In this document: piece by piece, positions 22,990 through 33,500 of the stretch | Position numbering within the stretch: the first letter of the stretch is position 1 | Layout: each line of letters begins with the position of its first letter | DNA from: Euphorbia lathyris | Lineage: Eukaryota; Streptophyta; Magnoliopsida; Malpighiales; Euphorbiaceae | Reading direction: 5' to 3' | Length of the DNA: 64,000 bases | Assembly: GCF_963576675.1 (NCBI RefSeq) | Contig: NC_088917.1 | Span: 79,408,610 to 79,472,609, forward strand | Made by a program: the position numbers and the translations under genes | Notes under the pieces: model-generated | What the model was told of the DNA's origin: nothing | Database searches by the model: none | Seen by the model: the letters and a program-made list of their open reading frames with translations, nothing else

Positions 22990-24083
22990 ATGGTGAAAAG
23001 AGAAATCGCCATTGATTCGTGGGAGACCAAGTCCCAGATTTGGAAAGCTATGCGCTTATGCATAGATGACATCAAAGAACAAGTTGATTCTTTGACCTTC
23101 GAGGAGATCAGGAGGGCGTTGGAAAATGATTTGGGATTGGAGAAATATGCTTTGGATGGACAAAAGAAATTTGTCATGCAATGTCTGGTGGAATCCTTAG
23201 AAAATGATGATGATGATTTCTGAGGATTTAGGAGAAATTAAGGTACAAGGACATGTATCCGATGATGAGGAGAAAATGGAAGATTCTCCTGTGATGGGCA
23301 TTTTGCCAGAAACTGATCCAGTCAGTAAGAAGAAAGAAGTTCCAAGTAAGAGCAGATTACCACAGCCATATTGAAGAAAGATTCTTATATTAAAGCCAAT
23401 TGTGAGGAAGTTACGACGAATAGTCTTTGTCGAATTTTAGAGGAAGATTTTGGACTTGATAAATTTGCACTTGATCCATATAAGAAATATATAGGCAATC
23501 TGTTAATTGAGGTATATCTATGTGCTGATGAGAATTCAGAGTCTTTAGAAAGAGAGATTGATGAGGACGACCAAGATGAAGATGGTGAAGTAAAACTGAG
23601 GCTTGAAAAAGAAATCAAAGCATCAGACAAGAAGCAAAGCAAACATATGGAAGAAGAAGCAAACGACAACAGAAGTACAGAAGGTATTGAGAAAGCCTCT
23701 CATAAAATCAAGCAAGTGCTTGAGAACAAATGTGAGGTCAAGCTAGTGAAGGAATTGAAGGAGACATTTTCCAATGAAGGATTGTCATCAAACGCATCTG
23801 AAAAGGAAGTCAAGGAAGTTGAAAGGAGAAAGGAAAGAGTGAAAGAACTCGGGGTCATTAACATGAGTAATATTGTTTCAAGTTCACATAGAAGTTGCAT
23901 TACGAGTTATGTGCCGAATCCAACCCAAAATACAAGTATACATTGATAACAGTAATGATGATGGTAGTGACGATGATGATAATGCGGAAGACGACGATGA
24001 TGATGATAAGGAAAACGACGACGTCAATTACAATGAAGTTTGAAGAAAAAGATGGAGATAATAATGAGGATGATGGCGGTTAG
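22990..24083 (+). pseudogene. captured DEK-C-repeat acidic nuclear protein gene, intronless and frameshifted
   Basis: It starts MVKREIAIDSW (ATG 22990). The first DEK-C-like unit is SLTFEEIRRALENDLGLEK followed by YALDGQKKF (about residues 33-62). After a shift near 23,215 comes an acidic piece with EEKMEDSPVMG. After another shift near 23,345 a second unit reads RILEEDFGLDKFALDPYKK. Then come an Asp/Glu/Lys-rich stretch, a conserved-looking KELKETFSNEGLSSNASEK block, SNIVSSSHRS, and, in a third frame from about 23,942, an Asp-rich tail. Two such repeats plus an acidic tail fit a plant family usually annotated as DEK-C-terminal or CHZ-type (histone-chaperone-like), which I recall but could not search. 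No introns interrupt it, suggesting capture from mRNA. At least three frameshifts make it non-functional. Confidence 0.75.
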
Positions 24084-24175
24084 AGTGAAGAGGTCAACGA
24101 CGTTGAAGTTTGAAGATTTCAGTAGATTAAGTTGGTGTTACTAAAGGATAAAAAAATTATAAATTTAAGGGGGTG

Positions 24176-24424
24176 TGTTAGAAATAATAAATTTATAATT
24201 AATAGTCTTTATGTTGATTGTTATTAAGTTACTTTAGAATAACTTATGAGAAGTTATGTGATGTTAAGTTACACTCTTAACTAGTCATTAAGAGTTATTG
24301 AGAGTTATTTATTAGGTTTGTAATAGTTACATTTTGATGTACTATAAATAGTTATCTTGTATAAGCTAAAAGTGAAGAAGCACAAGTTAAAGAGAAATAA
24401 AATTAAGAAAAGCTTCCTCCTATA
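24176..24424 (+). repeat. 3' LTR of gene-carrying retrotransposon, 3'-truncated
   Basis: It is nearly identical to 22660-22908 and stops at cttcctcctata, where the 5' LTR continues for another 35 bp. The missing part includes the CA end, so a later deletion or rearrangement removed the right border. Confidence 0.88.
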
Positions 24425-25342
24425 AACTAGTAGAATTTTATCCATGAATTCAACTTTCTTTCAATTATACCCTTGCATTTTTAAAATGCGAATAAAATTA
24501 CCCTAAACTAATAGTCAAAGCAGGTAGCATAAATAGAAGTCCACTTGTTTTATTTTATGAAAAGGGGGATTTTCTGACGTAACCCTATAAATTCTACAAA
24601 AAAAAAATCAAAATTAAACATAGGGGTACAATAAATAATTATTATCGGAGAATAAGGTATCAAAATGATTTTAAAGTTAGACCCTAGCGTATATAATAGA
24701 ACTAATTTAACTCCAAAATTTATGAAATGGTATCAATTTAATCACAATATTTATGAAATGGTATCAATGAAATCGTAACATTCTATCCATTTCTTCTCCG
24801 GGTGGTTATACGCGGCTATAATTACACCATTTCATAAAAAAGTTGGGGTTAAGCTTGTGTAGTTGTCTCTTTACTCATGTTTCTTTTAGTTTTGGTTATT
24901 TTTTCTGAATAATTTAACTAGAACTTCAGTTTGTTAATTTTTTTAGAAAGTTAATTGTTGTGTTATGAACATATTGGTACATGTATAGTGCGCAAATGTT
25001 GTTTTTAGTTACAATAGTTCCAGAGTGGATTTGAGAAGCACTTTTCAATATTGTTTTCTTGGCCATTAAACAAAGATGTCTTGTGCTAAATATGAGGACA
25101 CCAAGTCTGCACACAAATTAAAATATTTATACATGTAAGCATATATACGATTTCGTAATTAGATAATTAGTTTTGAGTTTTCATTCCTTGAAATCTATGA
25201 TGGACACATGATATCTAAAAAGTTGGTTGTCCATTCAATCTAAATTTTTATTTATTTTATTATTCAGAATTTTAGTTCAAACAATATCATTAATTAATAA
25301 GGATAAATATCATTATAAATACTTTAATGAAAAAAAATTTAA
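24425..25342. other. intergenic DNA; 24,850-24,985 is repeated at 37,090-37,225
   Basis: No gene is supported. The phrase gtgtagttgtctct...catattggtacatgta (about 135 bp) occurs again with about 90% similarity near 37,090. It marks the left part of duplicated blocks A and B. The remainder is AT-rich. Confidence 0.55.
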
Positions 25343-25824
25343 GGGATAAGTTTAAATAAAATCTCTTGTGTGTTTTGATGTTTTGACGATCTAATATATG
25401 TAGTAATTTTTGGAACAAAAATAACCTCATAGTTAGCACCCTTATAATTTTTGGGTTGACTTTGTAAAATTCGGTAAGTAACGACATCAAAATTAAAATT
25501 TTCAAGAATTTATTGATATTTTGTGTAACTTTAATTCTTCAACTTTTTAGGTTTGACGTCATTTAGGTGTTGTTTGGTGAGAAGAGAAAGTTAATGTTTA
25601 GAGAAATATATATCCAAAATAATGATTTTGAAAAATAAAAAAATGTTTTTTCAACTTTAATTCTTGAAAAATTTCATTTTGAGGTCTTTATCGGCCAAAT
25701 TTTTACAAAATCAACACAAAATTGCTAATAGTCCCAAAAACGGGGTTATTTTTGTTACAAAAAATACTGCAGGTACCAGATCGTCGAAATGTCAAATCAC
25801 ATGGATTTTATTTGAGATTATCCC
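25343..25824. mobile_element. Mutator-type MITE of the same family as 4.2 kb
   Basis: The left end GGGATAAGTTTAAATAAAATC mirrors the right end GATTTTATTTGAGATTATCCC. Inverted similarity extends about 150 bp and includes gacgatct and ggaacaaaaataacc. The 9-bp flanks aaaatttaa and aatttttaa match at 7 of 9. The centre (ctcaccaaacaacacctaa on the minus strand) is shared with the element at 4246-4769 and with 39,985-40,390. Non-coding. Confidence 0.7.
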
Positions 25825-25848
25825 AATTTTTAATTATTATAAAAACTT

Positions 25849-26412
25849 GGGATAAGGTGCAAAAATACTCGTAATGTTTACGGTCATGAGTAATTGTATC
25901 CCTAATGTCTAAAATGGTGTAATTTTACCCCTAATGTTGCAGTCAAGAGCAATTTTATCCCTAACATTATCAAGTTGGGTCAATTTAAGACATTATTATA
26001 AAACACATATTTTTTTGTTCCTTATTTTGCACCAATTGCATATCAGTTTGGTTAAAAAAAGATTTCATATTTTCTGTGATTTAATAATAGAATTGGAGAT
26101 TAATATTTATAAATTCGGCGAAATATTTTGAATTTTTTTTTGTCAAACTCGTACAATACACAATATATATTTTTTATTTTTTTATTTTTTCCAAGTCTAA
26201 GCATATGATTATGATATGTTACTAATGAGTGATAAAATGACTCATATGTAAACGGTAAATGACAAAGTTCATGACCGAGAAGACAATTTAATGAATTATT
26301 TCTTAAATTGGCCCAATATGACAACGTTAAGAGTAAAATTGCACAATTTTAGACGTTAGGGGTAAAATTGCTCATGGCTGGAAACGTTATGGGTATTTTT
26401 GCACCTTATCCC
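25849..26412. mobile_element. MITE with perfect 9-bp TSD, nested in block A
   Basis: The ends GGGATAAGGTGCAAAAATAC and its inverted partner continue as TIRs of about 100 bp. The flanks are TAAAAACTT (25840-25848 and 26413-26421). The uninterrupted target, ataaaaactttaatgagatgg, is present in block B near 40,405, which shows directly that the element inserted after the two blocks diverged. 564 bp, non-coding, Mutator-like by TSD length. Confidence 0.88.
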
Positions 26413-26494
26413 TAAAAACTTTAATGAGATGGTTTTTTCATCATTATAAATAGGGTTAATTACAAATAAATACCATGTGATTTGACTTCTTAGG

Positions 26495-26842
26495 ATTAAG
26501 ATGCAAAAATACTCACAACGTTTTGGGTTAAGAGCAATTTTAGCCTAATGTTAATAAATTGGGTCCATTTGAGAACTGTCTTCCCGGTCATGAAGCTTGT
26601 CATCTACACTTCACGTTTGCGTCATTTAGTAACAAATCACAAACATGTGTTGGGATATGAAAAAAAAATAAAAATAAAAATATATTATCTTTCTGTACGA
26701 ATTAGACAAAAAAATTCAAAAAATTCACTGAGTTTATAAATATTAATTTTCAATCCTATTATTAAATTATAAAAAAAAATTAAATCCTTTTTTAGAACAA
26801 ATTGTTATGCTATTGGTAGGGGGTATTTTTGCACCTTAACTT
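26495..26842. repeat. degenerate relative of the 25.85-kb MITE
   Basis: The left end ttaagatgcaaaaatactcacaacg and the right end gtatttttgcaccttaact are related to the TIRs of the neighbouring element. The inner sequence (catgaagcttgtcatcta, ttcatagtaacaaatcac-like) is also similar. It is shorter and decayed, and no clear target duplication is seen. Confidence 0.55.
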
Positions 26843-26903
26843 ATTTTTTTAATTCTAAAATTTTCCAAAATTCTGGAATTTTTTCGAATTTCTAGAAAAA
26901 CTC

Positions 26904-26979
26904 CAGAATTCTAGGATTTCCTAACAATGAAGAATATGGATCAAGACGTTCTTCAACGTTAGGAAATTCTAGAATTCTG
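26904..26979. repeat. 31-bp hairpin stem with 14-nt loop
   Basis: The arms 26904-26934 (cagaattctaggatttcc...) and 26949-26979 pair at about 28 of 31 positions around the loop 26935-26948. It may be a small palindromic repeat or part of a MITE; an RNA role is only possible. Confidence 0.5.
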
Positions 26980-27344
26980 AAAATTTTATAAGTTAAATTA
27001 GAAAAAGAAGAAGAAGAAAAAGCCTCAATTTTTTGGGAGAATATTTTAAATCATTAAAAATACTTTAATGGGAGGACAAAGAAGAAGCGTCAATTTTTAG
27101 GGAGAATATTTTAATGGGAGAATTTTCTTATTATCATTCAATGTTTTTAATAAGAATAAATTTTTTTTATCATTGTAAGTTTATAACGAGAATAATATTT
27201 TCTATTCGTTAATACTTTTTCTAAGGGACTCCATTAACGAAGGGAGCGTTAAAAGTAATTATCCTCATTAAAAACATTTTAATGAGGATTTTGGACTTCT
27301 AATGAGAATATCCCCACGCATTAAAAGCCATATTTTGTAGTGCA
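26980..27344. repeat. CACTA-like transposon end, repeated at 40,440-40,677
   Basis: The sequence closes with atattttgtagtg; read on the minus strand it begins CACTACAAAATATGGC, the terminal form of En/Spm (CACTA) elements. Several direct and inverted tttaatgag/cattaaaa repeats look like subterminal repeats. Block B ends the matching part with CACTAGAAAATATGGC. The other terminus was not found, so this is a partial call. Confidence 0.4.
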
Positions 27345-27429
27345 GTGTTTTAAGGACTAATAATAGAAAATATAAGGTACATTTTTTCTTTATCTTTCTT
27401 CTAGGGACACACTAGTTCTTTTTCATCTC

Positions 27430-28131
27430 TCCAAACTTTTACATGGTTGTTCCACTACTTGTCACGGCACAATTCTCTTTCTTGATAAGTTTTCCTATAA
27501 CCTATTTACTCTTTGACAATCCACAACAGGTTATGCAGTTTACTTGAGTTGCTCCTTAGTTTCTTGGACCTCTAAAAAACAACAATCTATTGCAAGATCG
27601 TCCACTAAAGCTGAATATCGAGCTCGTGCAACTGGTTCCTCTGAAATAGGATGGCTTCAGATCATGTTACATGAATTGGGATTATGCCTTGGCCTCCTAG
27701 ATTATTGTGTGACAACATCTCAGCCACCTATCTCACAATTATGTTTTTCATCACTAGAGTATACATATTAAGGTTGATTTCCTTTTTTTTTTTTTTTGTT
27801 CATAACCGTTTTTGCAAGTAGCTACTACAAGTTGAATATATTCCTACACTTGATTAAATTGCAGAAGTCACAGCAAAACCTCTTCCCGAGGATGGATTTC
27901 ATTTTCTATGTTCCAAGTTCAGCATTTATGACACGAATACTCAACTTGTGGGAGGGTGATAGGATTACATTTGTAACTATATACATTAGGATTTTGAGTT
28001 GTATCTCCTCTCTCTATATATATAATGTGACACATTCTTTAATTATATGTAGTGCTTACAAAAAAAAATTTCAAAATTATGTTCTACCCATATTTGAAGC
28101 ACCTTAAATACTGTGACATAAATGCACTTGG
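27430..28131 (+). pseudogene. copia remnant A: RNase H end plus LTR fragment
   Basis: Codons from about 27,500 give the RNase H tail of a copia pol (GYAVYLS, SLVSWTSKKQQSIARSS, AEYRARATGSSEIGWLQ). It decays after 27,700. A polypurine-like run (cttgtgggagggtga, about 27,945) is followed by an LTR-like sequence (tgataggattac...). The same piece, in similar decay, lies at 38,880-39,510, so this remnant belongs to the duplicated block. Everything upstream of RNase H is absent. Confidence 0.75.
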
Positions 28132-28139
28132 GTTTCATC

Positions 28140-29549
28140 CAGCGGCGGAACTAGGCCGGGGCTAGAGCCTCGGGTAGCCGCCAGAATTTGGTAGAAAAGT
28201 AAAATCCGAGCCCCTGTTAGAAGGAGGATGAAGGAGAACATGGCTGCTTCCTTGCTGTTAAATGGAGGATAGGCGGTGAAGTTAGTTGAAGAAGATGATA
28301 TTCAAGACCTAGTTAGAAAATAGTTCAATTTTCTCTTTTAACCCTACTCTATACATAAAAAGCTAAATACATCCTCTTATACTAAAATTGAGCAATTAGA
28401 TCCCCACTCTCTCCTCCCTTCTAACGTGTCAATTATTAGGTCCCCATTTCTCAAAAAAAAAAAAAAAAAAAACAAATAAATTATTAGGTCCCCACTCCCT
28501 TCCATCAAATATTTTGTTATAATAGTTAATTGACCCCATCAAAATTAAAATTAAGTAATTAATATTTTAAAACTTGAAAATTATCAAAAGGAATTGAAAA
28601 AAAAAATAGATGGAGTATATTATTCTAAATTTTAAAAATCTTCATTATTTTTTTAGTTGTGTGTTATTATTTGAAAAGAATTACATGGTAAAAAATGTTG
28701 AGTTAATGTTTTACTCAAATTTATCTTTTTTTTTAAGCAGTTAGTCGGATTTATCTAAGTGAAATAAATCATTTAATTTTTAATTTATACCAATATAATA
28801 ATTAAAGCTTTATGTTTATTTCAACAAAATCAATTTGGGGTTGAGCAGTTCTTCTCTAAAAACTGCCGACATTTCTTCTTCCTCCTTGTCTTTTCTTACT
28901 ATTTTCTATCAAAATCTTTCGGTCTTTCTCTCTTTAGGGATCTACTGAGGAGGAAGCCTCTTGTCGGGTTAGGTTTACTGTTTTTTCTTTCTTGTGTTCA
29001 TATATTTTAGTAGATCCCTTTATCTATTTGAATTGTATATACATAGATCAATATAAGAAATGACTCAGATCTGATTGTTCGGAAGGGCCTAAATGATTAA
29101 GATTCGATTGCAATTGTTTTTCTGCGGATTAGGATTTCAATAAAGTATATGTTTTATTGTTTTTCTGTGTGTTTTATACCTTTTATGCTTTTTATGCTCG
29201 TTGTAGTCGTTTTTGTCCCATTGTAGATTTTGTAAGTTTTTTTACATTTTCTATTTCTTGTTGTACTTGTTCTTTTCATATTTAATGAAGATGTAGGTAT
29301 TTTCATCGAAAAAAACAAAATCAATTTGGCCTTTTTTTTTTAAAAAAAATTAACTTTTAGCAATTAGAATGTTAGAATGTTAATTTTAATAATTTAAGAT
29401 TATATATGCCACATCATCATCACGTAACAAATAATTTTTTATCGAGTTAAAAATTAATGATTATACGTGATATAATATTTTTGACGTTATGAAAAATTAT
29501 CATTAAATATTTTAACCCCGGCTCATCTTAGGTTCTGGTTCCACCACTG
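28140..29549. mobile_element. 1.4-kb non-autonomous hAT element
   Basis: The termini CAGCGGCGGAACTAG and TTCCACCACTG are imperfect inverted repeats of hAT type. They are flanked by an exact 8-bp duplication GTTTCATC (28132-28139 and 29550-29557). Block B has the uninterrupted sequence gggtttcatcatatgttaag near 39,515, the empty site. No transposase ORF remains inside; the interior is AT-rich with a short poly-A. It must have moved with enzymes from elsewhere. Confidence 0.88.
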
Positions 29550-30172
29550 GTTTCATCATATCATATGTTAAGTTCTCAATCCGTAATTGATGGTGACTAT
29601 TTTAGGTTCAACATCTTACCCACTTGAATGGACATTAAAGTTCATAAAAATTTATGTGGATAGGGTTATTGATGTATCGTACCACACAATAACTATTAAC
29701 TATTGAGGTAAACTTTAACATGGTTTTTTCATTGGCGTGATAAATGATAAGTTTAGTTTTCAATATGTGGATAGGGTTTCATCATATGTTAAGTTTTCAA
29801 TATAATTGATGGTGACTATTTTAGGTTCAGCATCTTACCCATTTGAATGGAAATTAATGTTCATTAAAATTGATGTGAATGCCCTTGACATTGCTAGCAT
29901 ATTTCAGGGATGGGGTTATTGATTCGTACCACACAACAGTAAAACTTCACATGGTTTTGTCATTGGCGTGATAACTGATAAGGTTCCGTATTTGATTATT
30001 TCGGTTCCCTTGTTAGATGCATCTACTTCATGTCAACTTCCATAGCCTATGCGTAGTTTAAAGTTCTATCCTTCATTTTACTTTTCATCCCTAGCTAATG
30101 ACTTTGCTTTGAAATTATGTTTTCAGCTTACAGGAGATCTAGACAAGATGGTTGCACTATACAGGTTGTTGG

Positions 30173-30528
30173 TGTTAAAATATTAAACTTAAATTTCATA
30201 ATTAAAAAAATAAAATAATAATAAATAAATATATAATCATGTGAATGCTTTGACATATGTTAGTCAAAGTTATCTTTGGGTAAACAATAATAATGAAGTA
30301 TGGTAGCCCATACAAATTAATATGTCTTGTTTTTTTGTATTGATTAAAACTCTATAAATTATATATAGAGTTGTTTTGATTGTAGTGAGTGAAATATAAA
30401 AAGAATAGAGGAGAGTGAGGGTCTACATTGACTAGAGTAATCCGAAAAATGTTGTTGAGTTAATGTTTTGATAAAATATCAATTTGAGTTCTTTTTTTTA
30501 CAATTAAATCTCCTCTTTATCTCCTACA
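30173..30528 (+). repeat. 5' LTR (356 bp)
   Basis: It starts TGTTAAAATATTAAAC and ends ATCTCCTACA. A TATA-like ctataaattatatatag (about 30,351-30,367) is the probable promoter. It is identical by eye to the 3' LTR. Confidence 0.95.
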
Positions 30529-30531
30529 AAG

Positions 30532-30545
30532 TGGTATCAGAGCCA
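30532..30545 (+). other. primer binding site, tRNA-iMet
   Basis: TGGTATCAGAGCCA, 3 bp after the LTR end, is complementary to the 3' end of plant initiator-Met tRNA as commonly seen in copia elements. Confidence 0.92.
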
Positions 30546-30586
30546 CGTTACGAGAGTCAGTTTTCCGAAAAACAAACCCTACAAAA

Positions 30587-33500
30587 ATGTCAGACGGTCT
30601 CAAACTTCCTTATCAATACCCTCAGCTCACCAAAACCAATTATTCAAGTTGGTGTATTCGAATGAAGGCATTACTCGGATGTCAAGATGTCTGGGATATT
30701 GTTGAAAAAGGCTACATAGTCCCAGCCAACGAGGCAGCGTTGACACAGGCAGAAAAAGATACCTTGCAGAAAAATCGCAAAAGCGATCAAAAGGCGCTTA
30801 CTCTCATCCATCAAGGTTTGGATGAATTAATGTTCGAGAAAGTAGCCGAAGCTACCACCGCCAAACAAGCGTGGGAAATCCTACGAGTTTCTCTTCAAGG
30901 GGAGGAGAAAGTGAAAAAAGTTCGTTTACAGATGCTGAGAGGAGAATTTGAGATGATGAGGATGAAAGAGACGGAGGCCATTAGTGATTACTCATCCCGA
31001 GTAAAATCTGTCGTAAATCAGATGCGGCAGTACGGAGAAAAAATTGAAGAGTCCAGAATTGTTGAAAAAATTCTGCGATCACTACTACCAAAATTTGATT
31101 ACGTAGTGGTGGCTATGGAGGAGTCCAGGGACATCAGCGAAATGTCCGTTGATGAAGTTGTAGGGTCACTACAAGCACGAGAGGAGCGGTTTGAGAAACG
31201 AAGAGAAGATTCCGCAGAACAAGTCTTAGCAACAAAGGCTGTGTTTAAAAATGGTGAAAGTAGTCAGTCCGGCAGAGGACGCGGAAGAGGTCGAGGAGGA
31301 AATGGTAGAGGACGAGGACGTGGCAGAAATCAAGGCAGAAATGAAAACGGCAACAACAACAATGACAGAAGCACTCAATTCACCAGAGGCAGAGGAAGAG
31401 GCCGAGGACGCGGTCAAGGAAGAGGAAACTGGAGGCCGAATGAAGGACGCGACAAGTCCAACATTCAATGTTATAATTGCTCTAAGTACGGTCACTACGC
31501 GGTGGAATGTTGGAGTCCGCCTAAAGAGGTAGAGGAGACTGCCAATAATATTCAAGATGAGGAAGTAACTGGCACAGTGTTACTTACCTACGAAGGTGAA
31601 GAAAATCATGAAAATAATATATGGTATCTTGACAATGCGGCAAGTAACCATATGTGTGGTGACAAAAAGATGTTCGTGGAGCTCTATGAATCCGTTCGCG
31701 GTAATGTTGTATTTGGAGATTCCTCCAAGGTTCCTATTACAGGCAAAGGAACAATTCTTATTCGGCTAAAAAACGGTGCTCACCAGTTTATTGATAATGT
31801 TTATTATGTTCCTAGCATGAAAAGCAATATTTTGAGTTTGGGACAGTTACTGGAGAAAAATTATGAAGTTCACATGGTGGACCGGAAACTACTTCTGTTG
31901 AATGAGAAAAAGGAGCTGATTGCACGAGTACCCATGGCGAGAAACAGAATGTTCACAATTAACATTCAGACGGACGTTGCCAAATGTTTGAAAGCTTGTG
32001 TGCAAAGTCCCTCTTGGCTTTGGCATTTACGGTACGGACATCTCAATTTTGGAGGACTGAAGCATTTGGGACAGAAGCAGATGGTAAACGGATTGCCTCA
32101 TATTGACCAGCCTCATCAACTGTGTCAAGGATGTCTTGTTGGAAAACAATTCAGAACCAGTTTTCCAAAGGAGTCCATGTCAAGAGCAAAGGCGCCACTT
32201 GAGCTAGTTCACACAGATGTGTGTGGACCGATCACTCCACAGTCCTTGGGAAAAAATAAATATTTTCTACTTTTCATTGATGATTATAGTAGAAAAACTT
32301 GGGTGTATTTTTTGAAAGAAAAAACAGAAGTTTTTGAGACATTTAAAAAATTCAAAGTCCAAGTGGAGAAAGAAAGTGGTCATTTTATTAAGACACTCAG
32401 ATCAGACAGAGGCGGTGAATACATGTCCATCTCTTTCAAGCAATTTTGTGAAAAGCATGGAATTCGTCATTTTCTTTCAGTCCCCAGATCACCTCAGCAA
32501 AATGGCGTAGTAGAAAGAAAGAATAGAACGGTGCTCAACATGGTGAGGAGCATGTTAAAAAGCAAAAATTTACCGAAGGAGTTATGGGCCGAAGCAGTAG
32601 ATTGTGCTGTCTACCTGTTGAACAGATCGCCAACTGTCAGTGTTTGGGATCAAACTCCACAAGAAGCATGGAGCGGAATAAAACCCAGTATTTCTCATTT
32701 GCGTGTTTTTGGCAGTGTTGCTCATGTCCATGTACCGGATGAAGAACGCAAGAAGCTAGATGATAAAAGCAAGAAATATTTGTTTGTGGGCTATTCAGAA
32801 TATTCCAAAGGGTACAAAATGTTCGATCCGCAAACTCAGAAAATTGTAATCAGTAGAGATGTCACCATTGATGAAGAAGCAGTTTGGGACTGGACAGGTG
32901 AAAAAGAAAACAGCTATAGTTTTTATCCTTTTATGGATGAAGACAGTGATCAGGAAGAACCAGCCACAGTCGCAACCACAACACCAGCAACCAGTTCTAC
33001 ATCAGCAAGCTCGTCCAGTTCGAGTTCGTCCTCGAGTGATGGAGACAGTTCAGATGAACATCCGCCCGGAAAGCCAAAAAAATTCATACCTATTAAAGAT
33101 CTCTATGATGTAATAAGAAATCTCGATGATGAATTAACTCTTTATTGTCATTTTGTTAATGATGAACCAACAGATCCAGAAGAAGCAATGAAGGATGAAA
33201 AATGGAGACAAGCCATGGAAGAGGAGATTCATTCGATCGAGAAAAATAAAACATGGGAACTAACATCACTTCCGGCCGGTCAAAAACCCATTGGAGTTAA
33301 ATGGGTGTTCAAAGCAAAGAAAGATGCAAACGGTGAAATTATCCGACATAAAGCAAGATTGGTGGCGAAAGGGTTCAGTCAACGACCCGGAATTGACTAC
33401 AATGAAGTTTTTGCTCCTGTTGCCAGAATGGAGAGTATCAGACTGGTAATTTCTGTAGCTGCTCAACACGGGTGGAGGATCCATCAAATGGACGTGAAAT

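Larger units (their letters stand above)
22660..24424 (+). mobile_element. non-autonomous LTR retrotransposon carrying a captured host gene
   Basis: The parts are a 5' LTR (22660-22943), a spacer aag, a primer site TGGTATTAGAGCCA matching plant initiator-Met tRNA sites, and an internal region of about 1.2 kb. A polypurine tract (taaatttaaggggg) and a 3' LTR from 24176 follow. The 3' LTR lacks its last about 35 bp, so no target duplication can be checked. Over the shared 249 bp the LTRs differ by about four substitutions and one 3-bp indel, so the insertion is fairly young. The interior has no gag, protease, integrase or RT; it is filled by a decayed copy of a plant nuclear-protein gene. Movement would have needed enzymes from another element. 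Confidence 0.88.

Noticed and set aside
23895..24083. Independent Met-rich small protein
   Set aside because: It is a shifted reading of the Asp-rich tail of the captured DEK-C gene (GAT repeats read as ATG).
24845..24985. Upstream exon of the acetolactate synthase subunit gene
   Set aside because: Shared with block B at 37,090, but no translation resembling the protein was found.
27796..28107. 103-codon open frame after copia remnant A
   Set aside because: Covers a decayed pol tail, polypurine run and LTR fragment; not a gene.
31226..31555. 109-codon minus-strand frame opposite the copia gag Gly/Arg-rich region
   Set aside because: Mirror of a GC-richer repetitive coding stretch; the plus-strand polyprotein explains it.
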